Source: Acinetobacter sp. NIPH 2699
GTDB taxonomy: Bacteria; Pseudomonadota; Gammaproteobacteria; Pseudomonadales; Moraxellaceae
Direction: 5' to 3'
Assembly: GCF_022549355.1 (NCBI RefSeq)
Contig: NZ_JAKZGL010000004.1
Coordinates: 1 to 64,000, forward strand
DNA: 64,000 nucleotides
This document shows positions 45,960 through 55,921 of this stretch, in pieces. Under the pieces are notes generated by a model, which ran no database searches, had not been told where the DNA came from, and saw only the letters and a list, made by a program, of their open reading frames with translations. The position numbers and the translations under genes are program-made. Each line of letters opens with the position of its first letter. The first letter of the stretch is position 1.

Positions 45960-47494
45960 GGTTGCACCTCAAACCCTTGAATTTTTATATTATTCAGGTC
46001 ATAGGCTTGGCGAGAACGGCCTGTGGCTGCAATATATTGAGCAATACTACTGTAAATATCATAACGTGCCATTTCTACTTCTGAATTTGCACTATGAATG
46101 GCTTGTTCAGCATTGAGTAAATCGACCAGTGTACGTGTTCCCAATTTATATTGTTCCTGATAAAGCTCGCGTGTCCGTACAGTGGTTGCTTGTTGTCCTG
46201 CTAACACTTGCATTTGACGTTGCTTATTTTCAATTTGTTCTCGACTGGTTCTGATCTGATCCAGCACTTTTAAATAAACGGTATTTACCTGTGCTTTTGC
46301 AGCCTCTTCTGCAAAACTCGCGGCTCTAATTCTCGAAGACGTTGCGCCTCCTTGATATAATTGACTGCTTGCTTCCAACATAATCGCACTATCAAACCCG
46401 CCATTTTTATCATTATTTGGATTACGCCCATGTAATGCTTGGCTTAATTCGCCTTTAACAGACAAGGTCGGATAATTACTGACTTTGGTCTGTATTTTTT
46501 GACTCCGTGCAACCTCAATTCCAGCCTGCGCTGCAATCATTTGAGGAATCGTATTAAACTGTGGCTCTACATATAAATCAGATTGTTTAATAAAATCATC
46601 AGTAATCGCCCATTGAACATTACGAGCATCAAAACCCAATAAGGTGTAAAGATGTTGCTGAAACTGACTGAGTAATGATTGTTGTGCGATCATCGCTGAT
46701 TGGGCCGATTGCAAATATGATTGCGCCTGTACAGGATCTGCTTGGCTACTGATCCCTGCATTTGCTCTTAAATTCGCTATTTCCTGAATACGTTTCACCC
46801 CAGCAATCTGCTGATTGGCAATTCTTATGAGCTTTTGATAACGCTGAATATTAATAATCGTTTGTGTAACATCTAAAGAGATATCATCAATTTTGACTAA
46901 AACATTCGCTTGTTCTATCACTAATTTTGCTTGTTCAGTGCTAACGCCAGACCTCACTTTGCCAAAGTCATACAGCATTTGAGAGGCATTTAAAGCTAAT
47001 ATTTGTCGCCCTCTCTCTCCTTTTCTAGTCAAATCGCCTGTATTCACTCCCCCTGAAAGTTGCGGATAAAACCCCGATTTTGCTACATCGATATTGGCAT
47101 TCTGTGCCGCCAGAGTTGCGAGCGTTTGTGAAATTTCAGGATTGCGCTGAACTGCAATTTGTATAGCATCTTTTAAGGTTTTGTTTTGGTTCTCCCATAC
47201 CGCAGCAGGAACAACATCCATGGGGCGACCAGATCCAACGACAGGTAATTCAGTAGGCGATGAGTGAGTAGAAAAATTACTCAACTTCTGCATACTTGCG
47301 ATTTTAAATTCATCATTACTTTTAGGTGTAAATAGCTGAGACAAATTATTCTTGAGGGAATGATACTGTTCACTTGGCGTTGAGGCATGTGTAACTGGTA
47401 CAGATAAAGTTGCTATACAAAATAGCCACTTTAGATCCATACATGTCTTACGTGATCCCTCATCTATATCTACTATATATTTATTAATGCTCAT
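45956..47494 (-). CDS. TolC-family outer membrane channel (LapE-like)
   Basis: The 512-residue protein has a signal sequence (DLKWLFCIATLSVPVTHA) and two OEP repeats of long helices, typical of TolC-family channels. It completes a type I secretion machine with the two downstream genes and overlaps the ABC gene by four bases. The ATG at 47494 puts 18 residues before the signal peptide; the ATG at 47440 would give a more normal N-terminus. No RTX or adhesin substrate is present in the window. Confidence 0.92.
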   Translation of the reverse strand: MSINKYIVDIDEGSRKTCMDLKWLFCIATLSVPVTHASTPSEQYHSLKNNLSQLFTPKSNDEFKIASMQKLSNFSTHSSPTELPVVGSGRPMDVVPAAVWENQNKTLKDAIQIAVQRNPEISQTLATLAAQNANIDVAKSGFYPQLSGGVNTGDLTRKGERGRQILALNASQMLYDFGKVRSGVSTEQAKLVIEQANVLVKIDDISLDVTQTIINIQRYQKLIRIANQQIAGVKRIQEIANLRANAGISSQADPVQAQSYLQSAQSAMIAQQSLLSQFQQHLYTLLGFDARNVQWAITDDFIKQSDLYVEPQFNTIPQMIAAQAGIEVARSQKIQTKVSNYPTLSVKGELSQALHGRNPNNDKNGGFDSAIMLEASSQLYQGGATSSRIRAASFAEEAAKAQVNTVYLKVLDQIRTSREQIENKQRQMQVLAGQQATTVRTRELYQEQYKLGTRTLVDLLNAEQAIHSANSEVEMARYDIYSSIAQYIAATGRSRQAYDLNNIKIQGFEVQP

Positions 47495-47754
47495 ATTCTT
47501 GTCATGTAATTATCGTTCAAAGCGTCTTCATTCTACTCTTATTTTTGTAGAAAACACCACGTTTCAAATGCCAATTTATCGACTGATAAGTGTTTGTTTT
47601 TTGTAAATTAGTTCACACTTTTTTTATTATAACCCTGAGATAGAATACCCACCACCGGACCTAAAACCGTTTATTTATCAGTATAATAAAAGAAAATAAT
47701 GCCTTATTAGATTCAAATTCAAATTTCTCGTAGTATTGCTATTGCTGCTTCCAT

Positions 47755-47783
47755 AAAAAAGAACCCTAAAGGTCCTTTTTCAA
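47755..47783 (-). terminator. Terminator of the lpt operon
   Basis: AAAAAAGAACC and GGTCCTTTTT form a hairpin with one mismatch and a T run on the minus strand, just behind lptB. Confidence 0.6.
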
Positions 47784-47800
47784 AGCTCAAATGATCTTAG

Positions 47801-48547
47801 CTACACCACAAAATCATCGCCTAAATAAACTTTACGCACTTGCTCATTATCAAGGATTTCTTGCGGCGTGCCTTCAGCAATCACAGCACCCTCACTAACA
47901 ATGTACGCCTTTTCACAAATGGCCAAGGTTTCTCGTACATTATGATCTGTAATCAAAACACCAATTCCTCGATCTTTTAGTGTCTGAATAATGTCCTTAA
48001 TATCCCCGACAGAAATAGGATCGACACCCGCAAAAGGTTCATCCAATAACATAAACTTCGGATCTGCGGCTAGAGCACGTGCAATTTCAGCTCGACGACG
48101 CTCACCACCAGAAACACTCATACCCAATGAATCTTTAATATGATTAATTTTAAAATCATTTAATAATTCATTCAAACGTTGCTGGCGTTGTTGCTTGTTT
48201 AAATCTTTACGCGTTTCCAAAATAGCCATAATGTTGTCGGCAATGGTCAGCTTTCTAAAGATTGAGGCTTCCTGCGGTAAATAGCCGATGCCTTTACGAG
48301 CACGCTCATGCATCGCAAGATCAGATAAATCTAGGTCATCTAAATGAATTTCGCCTTTATCCATCTGAACTAAGCCAACCACCATGTAAAAACTGGTGGT
48401 TTTCCCAGCACCATTGGGTCCGAGTAACCCAACGATTTGCCCACTTTGCATAGTAAAAGACACATCTTTTACGACCCAACGTTTGCTATAGTTTTTCGCC
48501 AAATGCTTAATGCATAAAGTTTGCGGTTGCTGCACCGATTGTTCCAT
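47801..48547 (-). CDS. lptB: LPS export ABC transporter ATP-binding protein LptB
   Basis: LptB drives LPS extraction from the inner membrane with LptFG. The 248-residue ATPase has Walker [10 protein letters not shown], the Q-loop in LPQEASIF, signature SVSGGERRR, Walker [15 protein letters not shown] and the H-loop ITDHNV. Its start overlaps the lptA stop by one base, and it ends the kdsD-kdsC-lptC-lptA-lptB cluster, the conserved LPS assembly arrangement. Confidence 0.98.
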   Translation of the reverse strand: MEQSVQQPQTLCIKHLAKNYSKRWVVKDVSFTMQSGQIVGLLGPNGAGKTTSFYMVVGLVQMDKGEIHLDDLDLSDLAMHERARKGIGYLPQEASIFRKLTIADNIMAILETRKDLNKQQRQQRLNELLNDFKINHIKDSLGMSVSGGERRRAEIARALAADPKFMLLDEPFAGVDPISVGDIKDIIQTLKDRGIGVLITDHNVRETLAICEKAYIVSEGAVIAEGTPQEILDNEQVRKVYLGDDFVV

Positions 48548-49095
48548 TAATCACGCGCCCCTGGAAAACTTTTTGAACTTGATGGTGGAATAATAATCTG
48601 CACGCGATTAGTTGAAGAACCTTGAGCCTCAACATCCCCTTTATTCATACTATATTTCAAGCTATCACCACGGATACTGGAGCCATTCTGATAAAGATAA
48701 GCCTTTCCAGATAAAGTAAGGATACCCGTATCCGCATTATAGACAATCTGTTGCGCTTCACCGCGCGCTAAACCTTTATTCGTATCAATTTGCTGCTGAA
48801 ATTTCGCCAGTTGACCTTTCGCAGTAATGGTCTGAATCTCTTTTTTACTATTTAAGGTCGCAATAATTGAATCAGCCTGAAGCTTCATCGTTCCCTGTTC
48901 AATCACAACATTTCCCGTATAAGTTGTGATACCCGTTCTATCATTATAGGTAGCACGATCAGCAACTAAAGAAAGTTGTTGATTACGATCAGATGGTAAA
49001 GCAAAGCTTGAACCAGAAACGAAAGCGGCCACAGCAATACAGGTAAACTGTTTTAAGAAAGTAAAATGATATTTAGAATTAAGAGCTTGGCGCAT
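48547..49095 (-). CDS. lptA: LPS periplasmic bridge protein LptA
   Basis: LptA forms the periplasmic filament that carries LPS to the outer membrane. The 182-residue protein has a signal peptide ([14 protein letters not shown]) and an OstA-type beta-jellyroll with [20 protein letters not shown]. The start at 49095 is chosen because GAGGA lies five bases upstream; it overlaps the end of lptC by 17 bases. The C-terminal tail is longer and Ser-rich. Confidence 0.93.
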   Translation of the reverse strand: MRQALNSKYHFTFLKQFTCIAVAAFVSGSSFALPSDRNQQLSLVADRATYNDRTGITTYTGNVVIEQGTMKLQADSIIATLNSKKEIQTITAKGQLAKFQQQIDTNKGLARGEAQQIVYNADTGILTLSGKAYLYQNGSSIRGDSLKYSMNKGDVEAQGSSTNRVQIIIPPSSSKSFPGARD

Positions 49096-49627
49096 ACTTT
49101 CCTCGAACTTTATAAAATTCATATTGACCATCATTCAAATTTGCTTTTAGCCCCTGACTCATAAACTCAGTTGTTGGGGATTGAACTGTGACTGGATGTT
49201 GGGTTTCTAGTTCTCTTGTTTTTGGATAACCCGTGATTTCATCTGTATGAAACTCCATGTTACCCTGATCAGATAAGTTTGTGACGACAACGTTTCCAGA
49301 CAATACAATCTTACGATTTTCATCATAACCATTTGCATGTTGGGCTGAAAAAGTCGCATCAGCTTTTCCCTGTCTGTACATAACAGCATTCAACTGATCA
49401 AGCTGTGAGGTTTTTTGTTGCATGTCTTGCTGTAGTTGTTTTACTTCAGCCCGAATGTACAAATTACCCTGTTCATCTGTTTGTGTTAAATGAACACCGT
49501 GCGCTGAATACGTCATATTCTTCGCTGAGTCCACATCCAACTTTTTTGCCTTGCCGCTATAATAGTAATAACCACCACTGACTGAGGCGACCACAATAGC
49601 AACAATATATAAAACTTTGGTATCCAT
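49079..49627 (-). CDS. lptC: LPS export protein LptC
   Basis: LptC is the bitopic inner membrane protein that passes LPS from LptB2FG to LptA. The 182-residue protein has an N-terminal membrane anchor (VLYIVAIVVASVSGGYYYYS) and a periplasmic jellyroll with LTQTDEQGNLYIRAEVKQLQ. The gene order and the overlap with lptA support the call. Confidence 0.93.
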   Translation of the reverse strand: MDTKVLYIVAIVVASVSGGYYYYSGKAKKLDVDSAKNMTYSAHGVHLTQTDEQGNLYIRAEVKQLQQDMQQKTSQLDQLNAVMYRQGKADATFSAQHANGYDENRKIVLSGNVVVTNLSDQGNMEFHTDEITGYPKTRELETQHPVTVQSPTTEFMSQGLKANLNDGQYEFYKVRGKYAPSS

Positions 49628-49672
49628 AAACAGGGTTACCTAACCTTTGAGCAAATCAACTCTATATGTATA

Positions 49673-50212
49673 TTAATGTGGCACAGCAAGATATTTTTCA
49701 AGCAGCTCTTGGTAAACACCTTTTGCCATCAACAACATGTCACAGACCTCTCTTACAGCACCACGACCACCCATTGCTTGAGTAACCAAGTCGGCACGTC
49801 GACGTACTTCTTCATGCCCATTAGGAACTGTAATACTCATCCCTGCAATTGCAAATGCAGATAAATCAGGCCAATCATCACCCATATATAAACAGTCTTC
49901 AGGTAAGATGTTGAACTGTGCACAGGCTTCACGCAAGGCCGCCCCTTTATCTTCACGCCCTTGAAAAACCAAATCCACACCTAAATCTGACATACGTTTT
50001 TCAACAATATGACTTTTACGACCCGTGATAATAATCACTTTCATGCCAGCTTTTTGAACCAATTTCATCCCTAAACCATCGCGAATATCAAATGATTTAA
50101 TTTCATCACCTGAATTGGTTAAGGTTACAAAGCCATCGCTTAAAATCCCATCCACATCAAGCACGAGTGCTTGTAAATGACGTGCTTGTTCTTGTAAAGC
50201 ATAAGATGCCAT
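49673..50212 (-). CDS. kdsC: 3-deoxy-D-manno-octulosonate 8-phosphate phosphatase KdsC
   Basis: KdsC removes phosphate from Kdo-8-P in Kdo synthesis for the LPS core. The 179-residue HAD enzyme shows the nucleophile DVDGIL near residue 19, the second motif in IITGRKS, and GDDWPDL as the metal motif. It lies three bases after kdsD, with which it is normally co-expressed. Confidence 0.97.
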   Translation of the reverse strand: MASYALQEQARHLQALVLDVDGILSDGFVTLTNSGDEIKSFDIRDGLGMKLVQKAGMKVIIITGRKSHIVEKRMSDLGVDLVFQGREDKGAALREACAQFNILPEDCLYMGDDWPDLSAFAIAGMSITVPNGHEEVRRRADLVTQAMGGRGAVREVCDMLLMAKGVYQELLEKYLAVPH

Positions 50213-50215
50213 GGC

Positions 50216-51193
50216 TTAATTTACTCCAGCTTCAATAAGATCGTGCATACTAATAACACCAATTACTTTTTTAGCATCATCAACAACAACGAATTGATTA
50301 ATTTTTTTCTCATGCATTTTTTCCAATGCTTCCACTGCTCGAGCTTCTTGAGAAATCGTCATCGGATTTTCCGTCATCACGGCTGATACTGCGGCATTCA
50401 CATCAAAACCCTGTTGTCGATCGATCATGCGACGTAAGTCACCGTCGGTAAAAATCCCTAATAAAGTATCTTGATCATCCACAACAGTGGTCAAACCTAA
50501 GCGTTTATCAGAAATTTCATATAGCACCTTATTCATTAGTGTATCAGGATGAACTTTGGGTAATTCTGCACCTGTATGCATCAAATGCCTCACATGCAAA
50601 AGTAAACGTTTGCCTAACGCCCCTGCTGGATGCGAACGCGCAAAATCATCTGCAGTAAATCCACGCGCTTCCAATAAGGCAACCGCTAAAGTATCACCTA
50701 ACACAAGTGTTGCAGTGGTACTGGATGTCGGTGCTAAACCCAAAGGACATGCTTCATCCGCCAAACCTAGCGTTAGCGGAATATCTGCATTTTGTGGCAT
50801 TGGACCTTTATCATCACGACTAATCGTAATCAAAGGTACTTCCAAATGCTTGATCAAAGGCATCAACATCATAATTTCATCACTCTTTCCAGAGTTTGAA
50901 ATCGCAATCAGGACATCTCCACGCACCAACATACCTAAGTCGCCATGCCCTGCTTCACCAGGATGCATAAAGAATGATGGCGTTCCTGTTGAAGCAAAAG
51001 TCGCCGCCATTTTACGACCAATATGACCCGATTTGCCCATACCCGTGATCACGACACGACCTTTGCACTGCAATAAGATTTCACATGCACGATCAAAGCG
51101 TTCATCAATTTGTGTGGCAAGCACTTCTATGGCTTGTTGTTCAATACGCAAGGTTTCTAATGCGCTTTTTTGGAAATTTATGACTTGTGACAT
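50216..51193 (-). CDS. kdsD: D-arabinose 5-phosphate isomerase KdsD
   Basis: KdsD makes arabinose-5-phosphate from ribulose-5-phosphate for Kdo synthesis. The 325-residue protein has a SIS domain with GMGKSGHIGRKMAATFAST and HPGEAGHGDLG, and two C-terminal CBS domains (about 205-325). The ATG at 51193 gives normal length; a TTG further up would extend it without a ribosome site. It is first in the kds-lpt operon. Confidence 0.96.
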   Translation of the reverse strand: MSQVINFQKSALETLRIEQQAIEVLATQIDERFDRACEILLQCKGRVVITGMGKSGHIGRKMAATFASTGTPSFFMHPGEAGHGDLGMLVRGDVLIAISNSGKSDEIMMLMPLIKHLEVPLITISRDDKGPMPQNADIPLTLGLADEACPLGLAPTSSTTATLVLGDTLAVALLEARGFTADDFARSHPAGALGKRLLLHVRHLMHTGAELPKVHPDTLMNKVLYEISDKRLGLTTVVDDQDTLLGIFTDGDLRRMIDRQQGFDVNAAVSAVMTENPMTISQEARAVEALEKMHEKKINQFVVVDDAKKVIGVISMHDLIEAGVN

Positions 51194-51457
51194 GTGAGTT
51201 TGACTCAAAATAATGCTCAATCTACTTGATAGTAGATGATTTTAATCAAAAGAATACGGCAGATTCTAGCATAACTATGAATTATACACGTTTCTAAATG
51301 TATAAGTTTTCAAGGATGATGAAGAGAGATAGAACAACCCAAAATCAACCATAATAAAAATATTTCCCCCCTCATCTTTTTTCTCCTGATAACTTTATGA
51401 AATAAAGCGCATACGTTATGATGTAACGCTAATTTTGTAGAGTGTTTGAAAACCCTT

Positions 51458-52879
51458 ATGCAACCTTTTGTTCTATATAACTCTGAGCAACGTAAAAAAG
51501 TTGAATTTGTCCCACGTCAAGAAGGTCAAATCGATATCTATGTCTGTGGTATGACCGTATACGATTACTGTCATATTGGACATGCTCGCGTTATGGTTGC
51601 ATTCGACTACATTATTCGCTTCTTACGTAGCCAAGGTTGGAAAGTTCGCTACATTCGCAACATTACCGATATTGATGACAAGATCATTGCACGTGCCAAT
51701 GAAAACGGTGAAAGTATTCAAGCTCTCACCGCTCGATTTATTGATGCAATGAATCAAGATGCCGCAAATCTAGGTTGTATCGCGCCTGATGAAGCACCAA
51801 AAGCAACTGAATATATTGATCAAATGCAAAATATGATCAGTACTTTAGTGGACAATGGCGCAGCTTATCCTGCTGCGAATGGCGATGTTTATTTCGAAGT
51901 GACCAAATTTAATAAATATGGTCGCTTATCAGGTCGCAAACTGGATGATATGCAAGCAGGTGCTTCCGAACGTGTTGATGTCGAAGTTGATAAGAAACAT
52001 CCTTTTGATTTTGTCCTTTGGAAACATGCCAAAGCAAATGAACCTGCATGGGCTTCACCTTGGGGCAATGGCCGTCCAGGTTGGCATATTGAATGTTCTG
52101 CTATGTCTACCTGCTGCTTAGGCAATCACTTTGATATTCACGGTGGCGGTTCAGATTTAATGTTCCCTCACCATGAAAATGAAATCGCGCAAAGTGAAGC
52201 ATCAACAGGTGAACAGTATGTGAATTACTGGATGCATGTCGGTTTCATCAATGTTGATGGTGAAAAAATGTCTAAGTCTTTAGGCAACTTCTTTACTATT
52301 CGTGATGTGATGGAAAAATTCCACCCCGAAGTCATTCGCTACTTCATCGTGTCATCACATTATCGCAGTCCAGTCAACTTTTCCGATGTTGCATTAAAAG
52401 AAGCAAAAACAGCACTTAGCCGTTTTTATCATTCTTTTAAAGCCTATCAACAAGTCTATGGACAAAAAACAGTTGAAACATTAGAGCCAAATTTTGTTGA
52501 ACGCTTTAACAGCGCAATGCGAGATGACTTTAATACTGCTGAAGCAATGGCGGTCTTATTTGAGCTGAATAAAGAGTTAAATCGTGCTGTCAAAGAACAA
52601 CACGCTGAACAAGCGACCGTTCTATACTCAACACTACGAAACTTAACCAATATTTTGGCTTTAGTTCAACACGATGTAGATGAATTTTTAAAATCTGATA
52701 TTGGTCAAGAAGCCCTTTCTTTATCTGATACCGACATTGAAGATTTCATTCAACAACGTGTGGATGCAAAAAAAGCCAAAGACTTCGTCAAAGCAGATGC
52801 AATTCGTCAGTCTTTACTCGATCAAGGTGTGGTACTTGAAGATAGCCGCCAAGGAACCATTTGGCGACGTGCCGACTAA
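51458..52879 (+). CDS. cysS: Cysteinyl-tRNA synthetase
   Basis: CysS charges tRNA-Cys. The 473-residue class I synthetase has the HIGH-type motif [16 protein letters not shown] as the second signature, a zinc-binding cysteine in YVCGMTVYD with others ([15 protein letters not shown]), and a C-terminal anticodon-binding helix bundle. The ATG at 51458 is used in preference to an in-frame TTG at 51446. tRNA-Gly lies downstream on the same strand with its own promoter. Confidence 0.98.
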   Translation: MQPFVLYNSEQRKKVEFVPRQEGQIDIYVCGMTVYDYCHIGHARVMVAFDYIIRFLRSQGWKVRYIRNITDIDDKIIARANENGESIQALTARFIDAMNQDAANLGCIAPDEAPKATEYIDQMQNMISTLVDNGAAYPAANGDVYFEVTKFNKYGRLSGRKLDDMQAGASERVDVEVDKKHPFDFVLWKHAKANEPAWASPWGNGRPGWHIECSAMSTCCLGNHFDIHGGGSDLMFPHHENEIAQSEASTGEQYVNYWMHVGFINVDGEKMSKSLGNFFTIRDVMEKFHPEVIRYFIVSSHYRSPVNFSDVALKEAKTALSRFYHSFKAYQQVYGQKTVETLEPNFVERFNSAMRDDFNTAEAMAVLFELNKELNRAVKEQHAEQATVLYSTLRNLTNILALVQHDVDEFLKSDIGQEALSLSDTDIEDFIQQRVDAKKAKDFVKADAIRQSLLDQGVVLEDSRQGTIWRRAD

Positions 52880-52915
52880 CTTAGTCAAAAAACAACCAAT
52901 CAGTAACATAGAGAG

Positions 52916-52943
52916 TTGACAGTTTTATTAAACGCTCTATAAT
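52916..52943 (+). promoter_or_regulatory. Consensus promoter of tRNA-Gly
   Basis: TTGACA at 52916 and TATAAT at 52938 are both perfect, with a 16-base spacer, ending 11 bases before the tRNA. It would give strong constitutive expression. Confidence 0.93.
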
Positions 52944-52954
52944 GCGTCCATATT

Positions 52955-53030
52955 GCGGGAATAGCTCAGTTGGTAGAGCATAACCTTGCCAAGGTTGGGG
53001 TCGGGAGTTCGAGTCTCCTTTCCCGCTCCA
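52955..53030 (+). tRNA. tRNA-Gly (anticodon GCC)
   Basis: A 76-base cloverleaf with encoded CCA. The acceptor stem is GCGGGAA/TTCCCGC, the anticodon stem AACC/GGTT and the loop contains TTGCCAA (anticodon GCC). It has a standard D loop (AGTTGGTA) and T loop (TTCGAGT), and decodes GGC/GGU. Confidence 0.98.
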
Positions 53031-53038
53031 GATTCAAA

Positions 53039-53075
53039 AAATAGGCACTTATCTTTCGATAAGTGCCTATTTTAT
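53039..53075 (+). terminator. Terminator after tRNA-Gly
   Basis: ATAGGCACTTATC and GATAAGTGCCTAT form a 13-base perfect stem around TTTC, followed by TTTATTATAT. Confidence 0.9.
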
Positions 53076-53215
53076 TATATATTTAATATCTTTCGATTTT
53101 TATCTCAGTCGTCTTGCTTTACCAAAGATTAAATAATACTTACACTCCCCTACTATCATTTCTCCTTAAGATTTCATAACTTGGATACCAATATTTTCAC
53201 AAAGTTGTATCTAAG

Positions 53216-53719
53216 ATGAAAAAATCACTGATTGTCATTTCTTTAACATCTATTTTTTTAGTGGCATGTAACAAAGCTGAAACCCCAAAAACAGAACAGC
53301 AAATACCTCCAGCAACCACAGCAGAAGTAACCTCCGAGTCAGCCATTGATAGTGAACATACAGCAGAAAACTCTTTAGATTGGAATGGTAGCTATAAAGG
53401 GATATTACCTTGCGCTGATTGTGAAGGTATTGAAACAAAACTAGAGCTGAATTCAGATAAAACTTTTGAGTTAGAAGAAACCTATCTCGGTAAAGGTGAT
53501 GGTAAATCTTTTGAGAGTAAAGGTGATGGTAAATCTTTTGAGAGTAAAGGTACTTTCCAGTTTGATAACCACAACACCTCCATCATTCAATTAGACCAAG
53601 CTGGTGATAATCGCAAATACTTTGTCGCTGAAGGCTATTTAAAAGCACTTGATTTGGAAGGCAATGAAATCACAGGTGTATTAGCTGATCAATATCAACT
53701 GAAGAAAGAAGCTGAATAA
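53216..53719 (+). CDS. NlpE-like lipoprotein with a 9-residue duplication
   Basis: The 167-residue protein has a lipobox (FLVAC), a spacer rich in Thr/Glu, and the NlpE N-terminal domain with the CxxC motif PCADCEGIETKLEL. NlpE signals surface contact or envelope stress to Cpx in enterics, but this short form may act differently. It holds an exact 27-base tandem duplication (53491-53544) that repeats GDGKSFESK. It is preceded by a weak AAGAT ribosome site. Confidence 0.85.
   Translation: MKKSLIVISLTSIFLVACNKAETPKTEQQIPPATTAEVTSESAIDSEHTAENSLDWNGSYKGILPCADCEGIETKLELNSDKTFELEETYLGKGDGKSFESKGDGKSFESKGTFQFDNHNTSIIQLDQAGDNRKYFVAEGYLKALDLEGNEITGVLADQYQLKKEAE
53491..53544 (+). repeat. Exact 27-base tandem duplication inside the NlpE-like gene
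   Basis: Two identical, adjacent 27-base units start at 53491 and 53518, beginning TAAAGGTGATGG. They are followed by a partial third unit (TAAAGGT). The unit is nine codons, so the frame is preserved and a loop is lengthened. Confidence 0.95.
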
Positions 53720-53747
53720 TTTTATCTACCACTGATACTCACAATAT

Positions 53748-53779
53748 AAAAACCCTGCTTTATCAGCAGGGTTTTTTTT
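53748..53779. terminator. Bidirectional terminator between NlpE-like gene and aceA
   Basis: AAAAACCCTGCT and AGCAGGGTTTTT form a long hairpin with T8 on the plus strand and T5 on the minus strand, ending both converging genes. Confidence 0.92.
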
Positions 53780-53794
53780 GAATCAAATCAGGGC

Positions 53795-55396
53795 TTAGCC
53801 ACCGAATTGGTTCATTGTGTTTTTAGAATCATCACCAGCTTTCAAAGCATTGTCGCCAGCGAAGATTTCTTTATGGTCATCACCGATGTCAGAACCAGCC
53901 ATTGCTTGGTGTTTAACACATGCGATACCACCACGGATTTCTTTACGTTGTACGCCAGCAACATAAGCCAACATACCTTCAGAACCGAAGTAACCTTGTG
54001 CAAGCTCATGAGTAGAAAGCGCAGCAGTGTGGTAAGTCGGAAGTGTAATCAAGTGATGGAACACGCCCGCTTCACGAGAAGCATCTGCTTGGAAAGTACG
54101 GATTTTTGCATCAGCATCAGCAGCTAATTCAGTTGCATCGTACTCAGCGCTCATTAATTTAGCACGGTCGTAAGCAGAAACGTCTTTACCTTCAGCAACC
54201 CAACGATCGTAAGCTTGTTGACGGAAGTTTAAAGTCCAGTTGAATGATGGGCTGTTGTTATAAACAAGCTTCGCATTTGGAACAGTTTCACGTACACGGT
54301 TAACCATGTGAGCGATTTCGTCAACGTTTGGAGTCGCAGTTTCGATCCAAAGAAGGTCAGCACCATTTTGAAGGCTAGATACACAGTCAAGTACAACACG
54401 GTCAATTTGAGTGTCAGCACGGAACTGATATAAACCAGAAGCTAAACGCTTAGGACGGTGTAATTTACCATTACGTTTGATCAAGATTTCATCTTCTTGA
54501 GCATCAGCAATATCAATTTCAGACGTTTCTAAGTAGCTAATGTACTGAGAAGCGATGTCACCTGGCTCTTTAACCACTGGGATTTTTTGAGTTAAGTCAG
54601 CGCCTTCAGAGTCAGTACGAGCAACGATGATACCGTCATCAAGACCCATTTCTAAGAATGCATAACGTAATGCATGGATCTTAGCAATGAAGTCTTCATG
54701 TGGAACTGTTACTTTACCAGCTTGGTGACCACATTGTTTCGCATCAGAAACTTGGTTTTCGATTTGAAGTGCACAAGCACCCGCTTCGATCATTTTCTTA
54801 GCAAGCAAGTAAGTTGCTTCTTCGTTACCGAAACCAGCATCGATGTCCGCAATAATTGGCACAACGTGAGTTTGGAAACCATCGATTTGAGCAGTGATTT
54901 CAGCAGCTTTAGCCGTATCACCAGCTTCGTTTGCTTTTTTAAGCGCACGGAACAAATCGTTTAATTCTTTCGCATCAGCTTGACGTAAGAATGTGTAGAT
55001 TTCTCCAATCAACGCAGCAACTGAAGTTTTTTCGTGCATAGATTGGTCAGGAAGTGGACCAAATTCTGAACGAAGTGCAGCAACCATCCAACCAGAAAGG
55101 TAGATATAACGACGTTCAGTTGTACCGAAGTATTTTTTGTTCGCAATCATTTTTTGTTGCGCGATAAAACCGTGCCAGCAACCTAAAGATTGAGTATATT
55201 TGCTAGAGTCAGCATCATATTCAGCCATATCACGACGCATAATAGCAGCCGTATATTTAGCAATATCTAAACCTGTTTTGAATTGGTTTTGCAATTGCAT
55301 ACGTGCAGCATCTTCTGGGCTAATATCGCGCCAAGTGTCACCGAATTTTGCTTTTAGTTCGCGGATTGCATCAATCGCTGTTTGATATGTAGTCAT
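53795..55396 (-). CDS. aceA: Isocitrate lyase
   Basis: AceA splits isocitrate to succinate and glyoxylate in the glyoxylate bypass, needed for growth on acetate or the acetyl-CoA made by the beta-ketoadipate pathway. The 533-residue enzyme belongs to the longer ICL class. The active-site loop is KQCGHQAGK, with the metal region IADIDAGFGNEEAT. A long, complex upstream region precedes it and a LysR gene is divergent, though a regulatory link is only possible. Confidence 0.97.
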   Translation of the reverse strand: MTTYQTAIDAIRELKAKFGDTWRDISPEDAARMQLQNQFKTGLDIAKYTAAIMRRDMAEYDADSSKYTQSLGCWHGFIAQQKMIANKKYFGTTERRYIYLSGWMVAALRSEFGPLPDQSMHEKTSVAALIGEIYTFLRQADAKELNDLFRALKKANEAGDTAKAAEITAQIDGFQTHVVPIIADIDAGFGNEEATYLLAKKMIEAGACALQIENQVSDAKQCGHQAGKVTVPHEDFIAKIHALRYAFLEMGLDDGIIVARTDSEGADLTQKIPVVKEPGDIASQYISYLETSEIDIADAQEDEILIKRNGKLHRPKRLASGLYQFRADTQIDRVVLDCVSSLQNGADLLWIETATPNVDEIAHMVNRVRETVPNAKLVYNNSPSFNWTLNFRQQAYDRWVAEGKDVSAYDRAKLMSAEYDATELAADADAKIRTFQADASREAGVFHHLITLPTYHTAALSTHELAQGYFGSEGMLAYVAGVQRKEIRGGIACVKHQAMAGSDIGDDHKEIFAGDNALKAGDDSKNTMNQFGG

Positions 55397-55921
55397 GATA
55401 TATTCCTTTGAGGATTGGCATCGAATGATGGCTAAAAATCATGCTTTTTTGCAGTCTAGATTTCAAGCACTTCATCAACATGTTTGACAGCTTAGTCTTT
55501 GCAAACAAATTTATCCAATATTCTAGGTTAATCTTCAGTATTTTTTTAAAAAATACATGAGTATGGACCTATTCAAAATAACATATATCAAGTTTAACAT
55601 ATTGTTTTAAATATGGATTTTCAAACCAAAACTCTATCTATGATATATCTATGGTATAGCAAAACAAAATATTTCCCCTATTAAGATCATCAAAAGTCTC
55701 CTCCAAAGATGATTTGAGTGGTGTTGCTGTTGGTCTTTTTTTATTATTTTCACTCAAATACGCAGTGAATTGAATGTTTATACAATAGAGAATTATGCTT
55801 ACAGTAAGCTAAATCATTCTATGCTGCGCAATTGTTTTTATATCGTATTAAGTTACGCAAACTGCTTTAAATATGTCATAATCAAGCACAATTTAAAGAT
55901 TTTATTTTCGGTATTTTTTTT
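55397..55921. promoter_or_regulatory. Divergent regulatory region of aceA and the LysR gene
   Basis: This 525-base gap holds no gene. It contains the palindrome GTATTTTTTTAAAAAATAC (55538-55556) and a direct repeat of TATCTATG at 55635 and 55646, one helical turn apart. A possible aceA promoter, TTGTTT and TATCAT, lies across the second repeat on the minus strand. AceA is usually tightly controlled by carbon source, and the repeats are candidate sites for a regulator. Confidence 0.45.
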
